Positions 10,734 through 21,537 of a DNA stretch of 64,000 nt are shown here, piece by piece. Source of the stretch: Brachionus rotundiformis (lineage: Eukaryota > Rotifera > Eurotatoria > Ploima > Brachionidae); the NCBI GenBank assembly GCA_016802295.1, contig JAESIW010000020.1, positions 790,031 to 854,030 on the forward strand, given 5' to 3'. Within the stretch, counting starts at the first letter, position 1. The number at the start of each line of letters is the position of its first letter. The notes beneath the pieces are model-generated. The model saw only the letters and a list, made by a program, of their open reading frames with translations. It was not told where the DNA came from and ran no database searches. The translations under genes and the position numbers were made by a program.

Positions 10734-13040
10734 TTATGCTTTTAGATTGAAAAGACCTTTAAAGCATCTTTTAAAAGAACTACTTAAAAAATAGTAAATG
10801 AAAAATAAAAAACATGTCGATATTAGGTAAATAAAGTCACCAAATTGGCTTAGATTTGAGCATATTTTGTGCTTTTCTTTACAAACTTGGTCTTCAATGA
10901 TAAATTTTATGACCAGAATATTTAAAGTGAGTTCTAATATTCGGCAAATTAAAATAATGCTTGAGTATGCTATAATAACAGTTGTTGTTTTGACAGATTT
11001 TAAATTAATTTTGTTAAGCTTTTCTTGGCTTTTGAATACAATACCTAGGAGAAACATCCTTTTTTTCTGGTTCAAGTCGCTTCTAAATTTCATCAAAAGT
11101 AGTATGTCACATAATAGAAGAAATATCATTAAAAAAATGTCATTGACGAAAAAATTAATTATAAAAATAGCAAAATAAAGCGGATTTATTATTCCGAAAT
11201 GGATTTTGCCATCTTGATTAGCGAGCTTTTTGTCAAATATACCTTTGAAAGTATTTTTTAAAGGAAACTCTGGATTCGAAGTAAAGTTATCTTCAAATAG
11301 TTGATTATTTATTTTGTCTGTTAATATTTTGTCAGAGTTAATTAAAAAGGAAACAATTACGATTAGATAGATTATTTCTTTTTTAAAAAAGTGTCCTCTA
11401 TTATTTGACTTGAAGTTAAAATATCTTTCTAAAGAGACCAACATGGCAATTGAATTGGATATTGTCTTGATAATGTTATCAAAATAGTCCACAAAATAGA
11501 TTTCATAGTATTGGATGAATTGGCTTCGACTGATTGATGGGCAATACAGTCCATTTTGGAATAGACAAATATTCAAAGGATGAAAAAAATAAATAACTGA
11601 GTAAATAATATTAATTATTGAATTGGAAATCATTAGTTTAGACAATATGTTTTGAAAACTTGTTTCATTTTTTCTATTCATAAATGCAGCTTTTCTTAGA
11701 ATTATTAGATTTAAAGAATTGAAAAAAATGCTCAAAAAACATACTATTGGTATGCCAACGACCAGAAACAAACTAACCACTTCTGTTATGTACAGCAATT
11801 CAATCGGATATAGTTTTGTGTAAAAGCTTTTTTTGTGGTAGCATGCATTTTGAAGTTTGGTAAAATTACACAATGGAAAATCCTTTGAATTTTGACAATA
11901 CCTACTCGATGCATCTTGAATTTGGTAATTTTTACCAATTAGCCAAAACATTAAACAACTGCAATTGAAAATTCCATAATAACTTTCAAGATTTAAATCA
12001 ATCAAAGCCAGACTATTGGTATTTAATTTTTGAAAAAAACAAAAGTCTTGGTCAGGATAGAAATATTCTTGATAGTTTACACTTATTTTTAATTTTTTTG
12101 AAATATTTTGAGTATTTATTTCCAAATTTTTAAAAAAATCACTATCATCACTAGACAAATAGATTAATTTTATATTAAAAAATATATTTTCTAAATTGGT
12201 CAATCGACTAAGCAAATCATATTCTACGAACTTTATTTGGTCGTGAATGTAAAGAGACCTCAAGTTTCCAAATACATTTTTATCTAGTAGGCGATTATCT
12301 AAGACGCCCTTGTAAAAATGTAGCTCTAGTGTATCCACATTCGAAGTTAATTGTCCATTTGAAGATTTGAATCCAAGTATATTACGGTTAATTAGAAGAT
12401 TGCTTAGGCCGTAAATTATTAAAATTTGGATATGGCTATTGTTGAAAATAGATGGATTTGTGTCAAGCTTATATTTGCAGTTTCCAAAAAGATATAGTTG
12501 ATAAATATGATTGAATATTGATATTGGTTTGAGAAGGTCTATATTTTCTTTTAATTCTAATTTTGAATACGAAAAATATAAATACATTTTTGTCTTATTA
12601 GATTTAAGTTTATAAAAAGTATCAAATGTGGCTTCAAATTGGAAAATATAGGCGAATTTTAGAACAAAAAGTCCTGATTCAGGAAATATAGAGACTATGT
12701 CGAATGTATTTCCAAGAGTAATTGGATAAATTGGTACCAAATGTAATGTACGTATGTTTAGATTAATTTCTCTGAAACAATTAAACTTTAACTGATCAAA
12801 AGATGAGAATTTTCCTAATTTTAGTGTTCTGGAAAAGAAATTATTTTCAATTTTGTAGAATTTTTTGAATTCTACACAACTTGTATCATCTTTCGACGTC
12901 TTGATCGAATAAATCAAACAAGATATCAGTAAAATTAAATTTAATAAAACCATTTTTATTGTGAGTAATATCAGGCTAAATTCTAAAAAATAAAATAAAA
13001 TTTTTATACCCATTTTATTAGTAATATGGATTTTTATCAT
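10734..13040 (-). CDS. Leucine-rich-repeat ectodomain 7TM receptor (rhodopsin-like)
   Basis: This is a single-exon 768-codon frame. A hydrophobic leader precedes the ectodomain; the best signal peptide starts at the internal Met near 12953 (MVLLNLILLISCLIYS). About 400 residues with spaced Leu/Asn motifs end in a cap like an LRR C-terminal flank (FNCSCLMFWL, then two further Cys). The TM bundle begins with LNLIILRK in TM1. An LERY triplet after TM3 stands in the place of the E/DRY motif. Seven hydrophobic segments fit a rhodopsin-type receptor. Ligand and coupling cannot be inferred, and the canonical TM7 NPxxY is not evident. A MITE begins 7 bp past the stop, so the 3' UTR probably lies within it. 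It could be one of a lineage-specific receptor expansion. Confidence 0.7.
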   Translation of the reverse strand: MIKIHITNKMGIKILFYFLEFSLILLTIKMVLLNLILLISCLIYSIKTSKDDTSCVEFKKFYKIENNFFSRTLKLGKFSSFDQLKFNCFREINLNIRTLHLVPIYPITLGNTFDIVSIFPESGLFVLKFAYIFQFEATFDTFYKLKSNKTKMYLYFSYSKLELKENIDLLKPISIFNHIYQLYLFGNCKYKLDTNPSIFNNSHIQILIIYGLSNLLINRNILGFKSSNGQLTSNVDTLELHFYKGVLDNRLLDKNVFGNLRSLYIHDQIKFVEYDLLSRLTNLENIFFNIKLIYLSSDDSDFFKNLEINTQNISKKLKISVNYQEYFYPDQDFCFFQKLNTNSLALIDLNLESYYGIFNCSCLMFWLIGKNYQIQDASSRYCQNSKDFPLCNFTKLQNACYHKKSFYTKLYPIELLYITEVVSLFLVVGIPIVCFLSIFFNSLNLIILRKAAFMNRKNETSFQNILSKLMISNSIINIIYSVIYFFHPLNICLFQNGLYCPSISRSQFIQYYEIYFVDYFDNIIKTISNSIAMLVSLERYFNFKSNNRGHFFKKEIIYLIVIVSFLINSDKILTDKINNQLFEDNFTSNPEFPLKNTFKGIFDKKLANQDGKIHFGIINPLYFAIFIINFFVNDIFLMIFLLLCDILLLMKFRSDLNQKKRMFLLGIVFKSQEKLNKINLKSVKTTTVIIAYSSIILICRILELTLNILVIKFIIEDQVCKEKHKICSNLSQFGDFIYLISTCFLFFIYYFLSSSFKRCFKGLFNLKA

Positions 13041-14049
13041 CCTTTGAAATAAAATAAATTAAATTTTTTATCTTGTAATTCTAGAAATTAGATAATTTAA
13101 TTTAATTTTAAAAGACTTAAATTTTTTAAAATTGTCTAAAAAACAAGAGAAGTCTAAAGTCATTTTTGCCATTTTTCTTTAGCCAAAAATTAATGATTTC
13201 TTACTGTAATGATTCTTTTAATTCAATAGCTTTAGAAAGATATTATTTAAGCTTTTGTCATTTTAAAAATTTTGATTATAACTCAACATATTGAGTTTAT
13301 TGAATGTAGAAAGACATGATAAATTCTATAATTTATTAAAATATATTCAAAAAAATTTTGTAATTTTACTCGAATAAGATTTTATTGGTTAATAAGATAA
13401 ATGAATAGAACAATGAGAAAAAGTTAATTGAATTGATTTATAAATGTACTGATCATATCCGAAGAATAAATTCGATCATATAATTTCTCTAAACCTTCTT
13501 GTAAATTTAAAGTTTTGAAGTCGCCGTGCATTTTTGGAATTGACATAGATGTGATGAAAATGTATCACACGAAAAAAATTATGCATCATATTCAGCTTTA
13601 TATTCATCATATTCATTCATATCGGCATATTGAGCTTTTTCAATCCTTTAATCCTACCAATAAGAAACATATTACGATTGTAGAATATATTTCTTCTGCG
13701 TAAATTAAGAAAAATTTGTCTTTTTCGACTCAATTTGAAATGATCCGAAAATAAAATCAAAAGCTTGTTTCAAATTTGATGGTTATAAGTATGAATAATA
13801 AATCATTTTGTTACTGATCAAAAAACACAATTTAACTTTAAATCATTGGGCTCTTCGAGGCAGATTTTCGGCTCTAGTAAATCTTTTCAGCCGCTCATAT
13901 AATTATTTAATTTGAAACTTTGGTTGAAAGCTTAATGTTAATTTTTGTGAAGTAGTTGCTCTAAATAATCATAATGTATTTGATTAAAAATAGTCCCTTA
14001 TAAATTAATACTTGGAAGGCATTTTGAAATTTAATACAAAACTTTCAAT

Positions 14050-14269
14050 ACAAAAATAAAAAACTTTTGTTCTAAATGTCAAAATCTTTTTCTCTAAATG
14101 AAACAAACGTGTTGCAGCAGTCTGCAAATTGCGCTCTATTTAAAAGGATTAAAAGTAAAACGCAATTAGATTGCTCAGATTTTGCAGACTTCCGCAGTAG
14201 GTTTGTCTTATTTACAGAAAAAGTTTTTGACATTTAGAACAAAAATTATAAAATTTTTTTATTTTTGTA
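14050..14269. repeat. Imperfect 220-bp palindrome (foldback element)
   Basis: The left arm starts near 14050 (CAAAAATAAAAAACTTTTGT) and runs through TCTAAATGTCAAAA, AAACAAACGTGTTGCAG and AGTCTGCAAA. The right arm ends near 14269 and is its reverse complement, with scattered mismatches. The arms are roughly 85-105 bp with a short loop around 14140-14160. This looks like a small foldback MITE; it has no coding capacity. Confidence 0.6.
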
Positions 14270-15138
14270 TCTTTTTGTAGACAATTATAAACCGCGTATA
14301 ATATTTTTAAATAACAATAATATGAAATCTAAAAACTAAAATACTGAATTAGGAACAAAATAAAAACATTTTAGTTTGTTTTTGTAATTATTGTCAATTA
14401 CATTTAAATTGATCACTATTTTAATTTATTAATACATAATTGATTGAAATGAAACTCTTATACTATCAAAAAAACCTAAATTATTTATTATAAACTTTAG
14501 AACAAAGAATTTACATAGATATTATTGAATACGCTTCTCCTATAGTTGCGATTTTACTATATTAAATTAGTAAAAAAATCTAGTTATTAAGTTTGTCATG
14601 TCTGTTTATTAGAAATTATTTATTAGAAAATGATTAATAAATATAGAGAAAAGATATTCAATTTTTTTGCAAAAAAGTCATTTAATTAATAGAAGAAACA
14701 ACAATCACTTTTATGAACGTTATTCCTGTAATAATCCACTCCTTGTGGAGCATATAGTGAACTCATCTCTTTCTTAGTACTATTTTTGGTGTCGAATGAG
14801 AAAAAAAGTTGTCATTTTAAACAATTTGGTGTCAATTGATAATAAATTTTTTTTTTGAAATTTTTATGCATTATTATATTTTTATGGTTTACTTAAAAAA
14901 ATTAGGATATTTTTTAAAAAATATGTGCTACCGAACTAAATTTTTCTATTGAAAAGAAATAAAGAATTGATAAATATTTGACAAAATATGATATTAATTT
15001 TTTGAATAAAAATTTTAAATAAGTTTTTTTCTCTCATTAATACTTGAAGTGTCCGCCATACTTAAAAAGTAACAAATCTTCATTTTGGTACTATTTTAAA
15101 TATTAATTATAATCCATATGATTGTAAAATTAGCTATT

Positions 15139-15697
15139 TTTTTGTTGATCATTACCAGAGACACCAATCTAATCAATAAGTATTTTTAAGTATCAAATTT
15201 TTCATTAATATTTTTGATTGCTTTGGAAAATGACTTAGATTCATTTTAAAAAGGATAATATTTGGAAGACTGCTCTAAAAATTGCCAAAGGTATTTAGCA
15301 AAAAAATAGTTCAAAGCATACGCACATGCAAGTGAAAGAGATTTTAATGACTCTCACCACCATATTAGTGGAACAGTAATTAAAGTAATTCACTGTTGGA
15401 TATGTTTTTGAGAAAAAAGCAGAGATTATTTATCCAACTTTCATCAGACCACATCGAAAGTTTACAATGCCAGTGTAATTTGAATCCACAACAAGGATCT
15501 AATATTGGATCCGATATCAGATAATGTTCGGAGAAGGTGAATTGGGTTGAAAAACTTTTGGATCCGTCACTATCTCAATTTAGAGAGATGTGACATAAAA
15601 ATCAAGAGAGAGATAGCAAAATACCACAAGGATGCCACATAATCTATTCAAGGATATCATTTTTGGTGATTATCAGGGACTCTGATCTAATCAATTT
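15139..15697 (+). repeat. Direct repeat pair around a probable LINE 3' remnant
   Basis: Two plus-strand copies of about 40 bp, both containing ATCTAATCAAT, lie at 15139-15180 and 15659-15697. Between them, fragments in shifting frames recall the C-terminal end of non-LTR reverse transcriptases (FIRPHRKF near 15435, and LNLERCDIKIKREIAKYH near 15575-15630). The repeats may be the 3' tails of two insertions of the same LINE. Heavily decayed. Confidence 0.35.
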
Positions 15698-15891
15698 AAA
15701 TTATTTTAAAAATTTAGTTTAAATAAAAATCAGTTTTAAAGCTATTGTGAATGCATCACAAAATAAATTGAAATTAAATTATTTAGTTTCTTTAAAAATT
15801 TCATTACCATGGCAACACTGACAAAAATATTTTAAACTAAATAGGAATTGAGAAACAATTGAAGCAATATTAAAAGTATATTTTGTTCAAA

Positions 15892-18800
15892 ATGGATAAT
15901 AATGAACAAGTGTCCAACAGCGAGCAACCCACGACCAATATGTCACAGGTTGTCGAAAACCTGACTGTCCAAGCCTTAAGAGAAGTATCTTTTTCAAAAC
16001 TAAATCTTTGATATTTGAATAAAATAAAACAAAAAAGTATGACGATGGTCCATTGACTCCAATTCAGCCTCAATCAGCTGATAATGACTTGGCTACCGAG
16101 GAGAACAATCTTGTTGTCCTCGACCCGGACCATCCACTTATGAACCGATTCCAAAAAGCTCTAAAAGATCAATTGTCAAAACGAGAGCAAAAATTAACTT
16201 TGGAAACGCGTGAGACCAAGTACCAATTGGAAAAAGCTCGAAAAGAAAGAGAAGATTTGGGCGTCGAGCTTTATGGACTGCAGCAAGAATTGGCAAAAAA
16301 CCAAATGCTTTTGGAAAAAGAACACGACAACTACAATGAGACAAATCAAAATAGAAAGCTTGTAGAAGAAGACCTGAGCCAAATGCGCGATTTGTACCGA
16401 AAGCATCAAAAACAGGTAGAGGAAGAAGTCCAAAAATTCCGCGATCTTCAACAAGAAAGAGACAATCTTAAACTGAGGATATTTTACATGAGCAATGCCA
16501 AAGATGACATTCGCAGCGACATTGCTGTGATCAGAAGAGCCACTGAAAAGGCAGAGACAGACAAGACCAAGTTTGAGGTAGAAAAACAGCGACAAGACAT
16601 GATTGTGAATCGTTTGGAAGAAAAAGAGATAAAGCTAAAAGAAGACATTGCCCTTTATGACTGGCAACTACAGAATCAGCTAAAAGAAAGTAAAGCAGTT
16701 AAAAATGCTTTGGTTGAAGCCAGAATGGAAACCGAAGCCATTGAGAAAGAAAAAAATCAACTAATGCAAAATTGGTCAAGTTGTTTGATTGGTATGAAGC
16801 GTCGAGACGAAGCTAATGCTCAAATGAACGAAGCTATAAAGTATTTACCGAATTTAGATTCAAAAATTTTAATTTTTAGAATAAAAATAATTAGAAAATT
16901 TTAGCCTTGTAATTAATTTGAATATTTTAATTAAAAAAAAATTTTTTTCTAAAGAGCTCAGAAGCAAAAATTTGACTCCACTTTGGCAGAAATTGAGTCC
17001 TACAAGAAGTCAATCATTAAGGAGCAAGAAACGAACGAAAATTTGACCTTAATGATTAATAAAAGAAAGTCCGAGCACAAAAACTTGGACAAGTCATTGA
17101 AGCTGAATAAGGAAAAAAAAGATGTGCTTCAGCAAGAATTTAGTGCTTTTGACAGAGCTCTCAAGGAGACTGTGGCTCAATTGAACTCGGTTAATGGCGA
17201 GAAAGCCCAGAACACCTACATTTCCAACCAACACCAGCGTGAAATAGAAAATTTGAACCAAGAAAAAGTCAAATTGGAAGATGAAATATTTAAAAAACTG
17301 CAAGATAAATTAACTGCGGACAAAGCAGCCCAGTACACTGACAAACTGCGAAAAGAGCAGAAAGAAAAACTGCGGGACATGGAGCGCACTTTGGTAAAAC
17401 TAGAAAATGACATTGCCAAAGCTAAATTGGACGCTTTGCAAACAAAAACTATCAATGAGGCACATGAGCGCGAGGTTAAAATGCTCCAGAATGAGATCGA
17501 TGACAAGAACAAGATAATTTCCAAGTCAGAATCAGAAATTAGACAACGTGTCCTCATTATTGAGCATAAACAAGGCCAAATTGATTTGTATAATAAAAAA
17601 ATTGATGCTTTGATCGAAAAAGCTGGAGTAATGAGAAAAATTAGAATATTGAGAGATTAGGAAAATAATTAATTTTTTTGAAAGGGTGTTGAATTGGGAC
17701 CACTTGAGGTCGAGGAGAAAAACCTTAACCGAGAAATAGATGATTTGATTACTAAGATTATGGAACTTGAGCAAAAGTGGTTGAGAGAACAAAATGAATT
17801 GGTCAAGTTGGTCAAAGATAGTCAAAACAAACAAATTGAGCTTAAAAATCAAAAAGACAATTTCATTGTTTTGACAACTAAAAAGATGAGAATTGAGAGT
17901 AAGAGACTTTATTTTAACAAAAAAATAATCTACAAAAATACATCTTTAACTAGGTCCATCTTTTCTAATCCATTTATTGTTCACCTTATTTTGCTATTTA
18001 CCCTAATCTATTAGGATCTAGGAGGTGCGCGGTTTATAACCAAAAATACTAACGACTAATTATTATACAATAGTTTATTAGTAGATAGTCACTCATAATA
18101 AGTAACTCGTTCAACTACTAGTTTAGTTAGCTAGTTAGTAGTTCTTGCTGCGAGATTCTAAAAAGGAGTCTAGGCAGTGTGGAGCTTAATCAGCCATATC
18201 CAGCGTGGCTTAGAAGACTTCCGTCGATTTGAATTTGATCTGTTCCATTGTTGGACCATTCTGTTTTATAAGAAAACATGTCGGGCTGTCACTGCACTTT
18301 TAAAAGTCCCTAACCACCAAACACATTAAATTCCTGATGAACACACAACTTGAAAAACACACATTTAATGGGTGTTGCTAAAAGAAAAAGGCTTAGCATA
18401 TCAAAATTTTTAGATTGTTTACGGGATCTGACCAAATACTATTCAGTTAATCTTGACATTGTGAAATTTGGCACAAAAAACAAAAACAAAATACCAAAAA
18501 TGCCAAAGCTCAAGTTCAGAAGGAGCAAAACATGTTTCGTGATTTGTATCACCAATATTATGATTCAAGATTAATTTAAATATGTGAATTTTAGTACAAA
18601 AATAAAATATCAAAAATGCTAAAGCTGAAGTTCTGAAAAAGCAAAAAATGCTCTCTAAGTTGAAACATCCCTTTGTACACAAAGTTCTGAATTTTGCAGA
18701 ATCATAATATTGGTGGTACAAAGGATGTACCAAGTGCTACAAATCACGGAACATGTTTTGCTCCTTCTGAACTTGAGCTTTGGCATTTTTAGTATTTTGT

Positions 18801-20377
18801 TTTGGTTTTTCGTTCCAAAAGTTTTTTGAGCCCAAATTGTATAATCATTATGAAAAATATTTTCTAAACATTAATAAACAATCTTGTTCTTCTAAATATT
18901 ATCTAAAATGAAAGACTTGATTTGTGTTAAATTCAATTAGTAGGCCAGTTCTTCTTGTTTGGTAAATTCTACCAAAAATCTCCGATTGAGTTTGTGAAAA
19001 AGTCTTAATTGTGTTTGAGCCAACTTCTTGGATGTTCAATTAAAAAATCTCTTATTCTCTTAAATTATTTTTTATAATCATTCCAATCTTTATACGCCAA
19101 TTATACCACACATTTTTACGCCACCTTTAAATACCAATCTTTTCTCAAGTAATTGATCACCTTGGCTATTCTGACCAGGTCTAAAAAGATAGCTGAATTT
19201 GTTTCTGTGTAGCCTTATGTCGGTAGTTAAGTGAACACTCTGGCAGCACAACTTTTCTTCAGAGTGGTACCATGCTGACTCTGGTTGATAGAAAGCTAAT
19301 GGCTTGTAATTAAATTTTTTGATTTAATAATTTTCTTTAAGAAAATATTGAAACTGAGCAGAATAACATTAAACAACTGAACAAAAACTTGGATCATTTG
19401 CGGCTCCAATTGGAAAAACTGAACAAATACATTTATAAGGAAACTGAAACCAAGACTAGTCTTGAGAAAAATTATGACTTGACCACAAACGACTTCATTG
19501 AAAGTCTAAAGGTAATTGGTAAAGCATTTTTTTTCAATTGGCTAAAGTTTGTAACTAGGAAGCTGAAAGATACACCATTTCATTGCAAGACAAGATCGAT
19601 TCGGTCAAGAAAGAGAAAGAACAATTGCTGAAGGATTTAATTGATATTGATGAACAAATAATGGGTTGGGAAAGAAAAATCGAGCTAGCCAAAGAAATGA
19701 AACAGGCTGTTGATTCTGAGGCAGGACAAGGCGAAATTAAGGAAATGAAATTCGAAATTCACCGAATGACTGTGAGGTACGATGATCTGAGAAATCAGCA
19801 GGAAAAGCTCATCCGTCAAATGGAAGCAGCTGTGTTAAGACGAGACACTATAATGACCAGAGGCGAGTTAACGCAGAAGAATCCTCAGATAGTCACCCAA
19901 GGCAAATTGCAGCGTGAAATTGCCGAAATAGCAAAAAAAATAAAGGCCACTGGCCAAGACACATCCAAGTTAGAAAGTGAGATCAGACTCTTGAAAGATA
20001 AACAACAGCAGATGTCAAACATATTGGAAGACAAGCAGCAAGTGTTGAAGAACCTGCACGAGTCCGATGAGACAAAGAACATGCAATTGGAAGAATTGAG
20101 CAGAAAGAAGCAGGAAAATATGGAGGAGTTATTAATGAAGCAGCGTAGAGTTAAATATTATGACCAATTAAAGAATGGTAAATACACTCTTCTAGCCAAA
20201 CAAGAGGCCCAGAATGAGCAAGAGACGATGAAGCAATTGGACCGATTGAGATCTCTGGGAACCATAGTTACCAAAATGGGCGAAGAGTATCCTAATTTGC
20301 AGCCTATAATTAGAAAAGTTGAGTCATCTATTCAGGTTAGATTGAACCAAGAAGAAGAAGACCTAGAAAAAAAATAA
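15892..20377 (+). CDS. CCDC40: CCDC40, axonemal 96-nm ruler subunit (six exons)
   Basis: CCDC40 pairs with CCDC39 as a coiled-coil ruler along the doublet microtubules of motile cilia and is needed for inner dynein arm and N-DRC placement. Proposed exons: 15892-15984, 16038-16840, 16955-17627, 17685-17898, 19342-19511 and 19559-20377. They sum to 2772 nt (923 residues) with no internal stop. Diagnostic blocks match the vertebrate family: VLDPDHPLMNRFQKALKDQL, CLIGMKRRDEA, IESYKKSIIKE, ELGPLEVEEKNL, ELAKEMKQAVDSEAGQGEIK-type, and the C-terminal EEYPNLQPIIRKVESSI. Nearly all of it is predicted coiled coil. It lacks the long disordered N-terminal region of the human protein (1142 residues). Four introns are 47-114 nt, but intron 4 is 1,443 nt and full of repeats. 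An AATAAA lies 44 nt past the stop. Confidence 0.93.
17899..19341 (+). other. Large intron 4 of CCDC40 with nested inverted repeats
   Basis: The donor GTAAGA (17899) and acceptor TTTAAG (19341) bound 1,443 nt, about 25 times the other small introns here. At 18475-18570 and, inverted, at 18700-18825 lies a shared unit containing CCAAAGCTCAAGTTCAGAAG and GAGCAAAACATGTT. A diverged direct copy lies at 18595-18645. The 18020-18340 segment is less AT-rich than its surroundings and looks like another inserted repeat of unknown class. Small open frames here (for example 18350-18574) fall within the repeats. Confidence 0.7.
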
Positions 20378-21174
20378 TTATTGTTTTTGAACTTTAGAAA
20401 AAATTTATTTTGTTTATTTTAATAAAATTGAATTAAATTTTATATTTTTTTTCTTATAAATATGTCACGCTCACCACAGAGCGTTAAGTTTGCTTAAATT
20501 TGTTTGCTTATTGATTATTATTTGGCCAAATGTCAAAGACTGAAATACTTCAAGAATCAAGTGTCAATAATCTAATCAGGAATGGGAAAATTCCATTTAA
20601 AAATAAAAAAATTAGATAGTAAAAAGACGAGAAATAGAGGACAATATTTACACAAAAATTAAGCAAAAATATATCTTCCATTATTGGGTACTATTTTTCG
20701 TGCTACTTAAATTTTTTTTTCATGTAGCAGAAGAATGAATTTTTGTATCATCATAAAATATAAGTGATAAAGTAGCTAATATTTTTTTAAAGAGATAAAA
20801 TATTTTTAAGTAGCTAAAAAAATTAAAGACAATCATTCAATTAATTTTCGAATTTTTCTTAGCTTTCGAACCAGCTTTTAGAACTGGATCGTTTTTTCTA
20901 GGACAACCTCTTCCTCTCTACTGTGTATTTTTTTTTGACTTGTTACTTGAAACAGTCTGCATCGGTAAAATATTACTCCAACAGTCTTTATTTATTTCAA
21001 TAATTTTATGAGAATTATTCCATTCAATTTTGCTTTAACTAACAATTAATTAGATTAGCTCTCACTTGAGATAGTCTTAACTAATGGCCTGTCATACAAC
21101 AAGAAAGAAAATTTATCATATATATTGTACAAATTAAATTCATAAAATAATAATTAATAATTAATTAATAATTT
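20378..21174. other. Intergenic; possible AT-hook transposon scrap
   Basis: On the minus strand around 20853-20930 a short frame reads GRGCPRKNDPVLKAGSKAKK, like the basic tail of MULE-type transposases. Nothing else is supported. Confidence 0.3.
20421..20426 (+). promoter_or_regulatory. Candidate poly(A) signal of CCDC40
   Basis: AATAAA 44 nt after the CCDC40 stop, followed by a T-rich stretch (TATATTTTTTTTC). The position fits a short 3' UTR. Confidence 0.45.
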
Positions 21175-21262
21175 GGTCACCGTAAAGCAGCTACCATAGA
21201 CAACTTGCTTAGTAAGTCGTCTCCGCAACCCTGCTTGCAGTAGCTTATTTATTATTATTATT
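21175..21262 (+). mobile_element. Severely 5'-truncated LINE 3' tail (left copy)
   Basis: This stretch carries the words GCTACCATAGACAACTTGCT and CTTGCAGTAGCTTATTTATT, followed by a short ATT repeat. It is the same 3' tail, in opposite orientation, as the LINE end at 28790-29268. It lies downstream of the left WSC-EGF gene, just as the longer copy lies downstream of the right one. It therefore belongs to the inverted duplication. Confidence 0.75.
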
Positions 21263-21537
21263 AATTAATATTTTTTCATAGATAAATTGTTTATAAATTT
21301 CAGTATAAATCTATTATCACATCCTAAAAATTGATGATGAAGTATTTTCAAAAATTATATTAGATAAAAGATAAAAGAATAATTGATATAAACTCATTGG
21401 TAATTAAATAAAATATGGTCTTAATATTTATTATATTTTAAAAAAATACAGGTTATTTTCATTTTTTAAAGATAATTGATAGTGAATAGAAGTTTTAACT
21501 TTTGGCATCAATTTTATCTATTTTTTATCTATTTAGT

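Larger units (their letters stand above)
13041..15891. other. Intergenic region with palindrome and LINE scraps
   Basis: No supported gene. It contains a palindromic element (14050-14269) and a short direct-repeat pair (15139-15180 and 15659-15697), both listed separately. The 62-codon frame at 13515 is rich in His and Ile and looks like chance. Confidence 0.5.

Noticed and set aside
10867..11178. Plus-strand 103-codon frame
   Set aside because: It is antisense to the TM region of the 7TM receptor, so a shadow frame.
13515..13703. 62-codon frame rich in His/Ile/Tyr
   Set aside because: No motif, no splice context, and a composition expected from repeated CAT/ATT words.
16138..17852. Several minus-strand open frames of 60-130 codons
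   Set aside because: They are shadows of the CCDC40 exons. The plus strand has clear family homology and coiled-coil composition; these frames are Phe/Leu/Ser-rich mirror translations.
18350..18733. Open frames on both strands inside CCDC40 intron 4
   Set aside because: They fall within the inverted repeat units and translate the same repeat on both strands.
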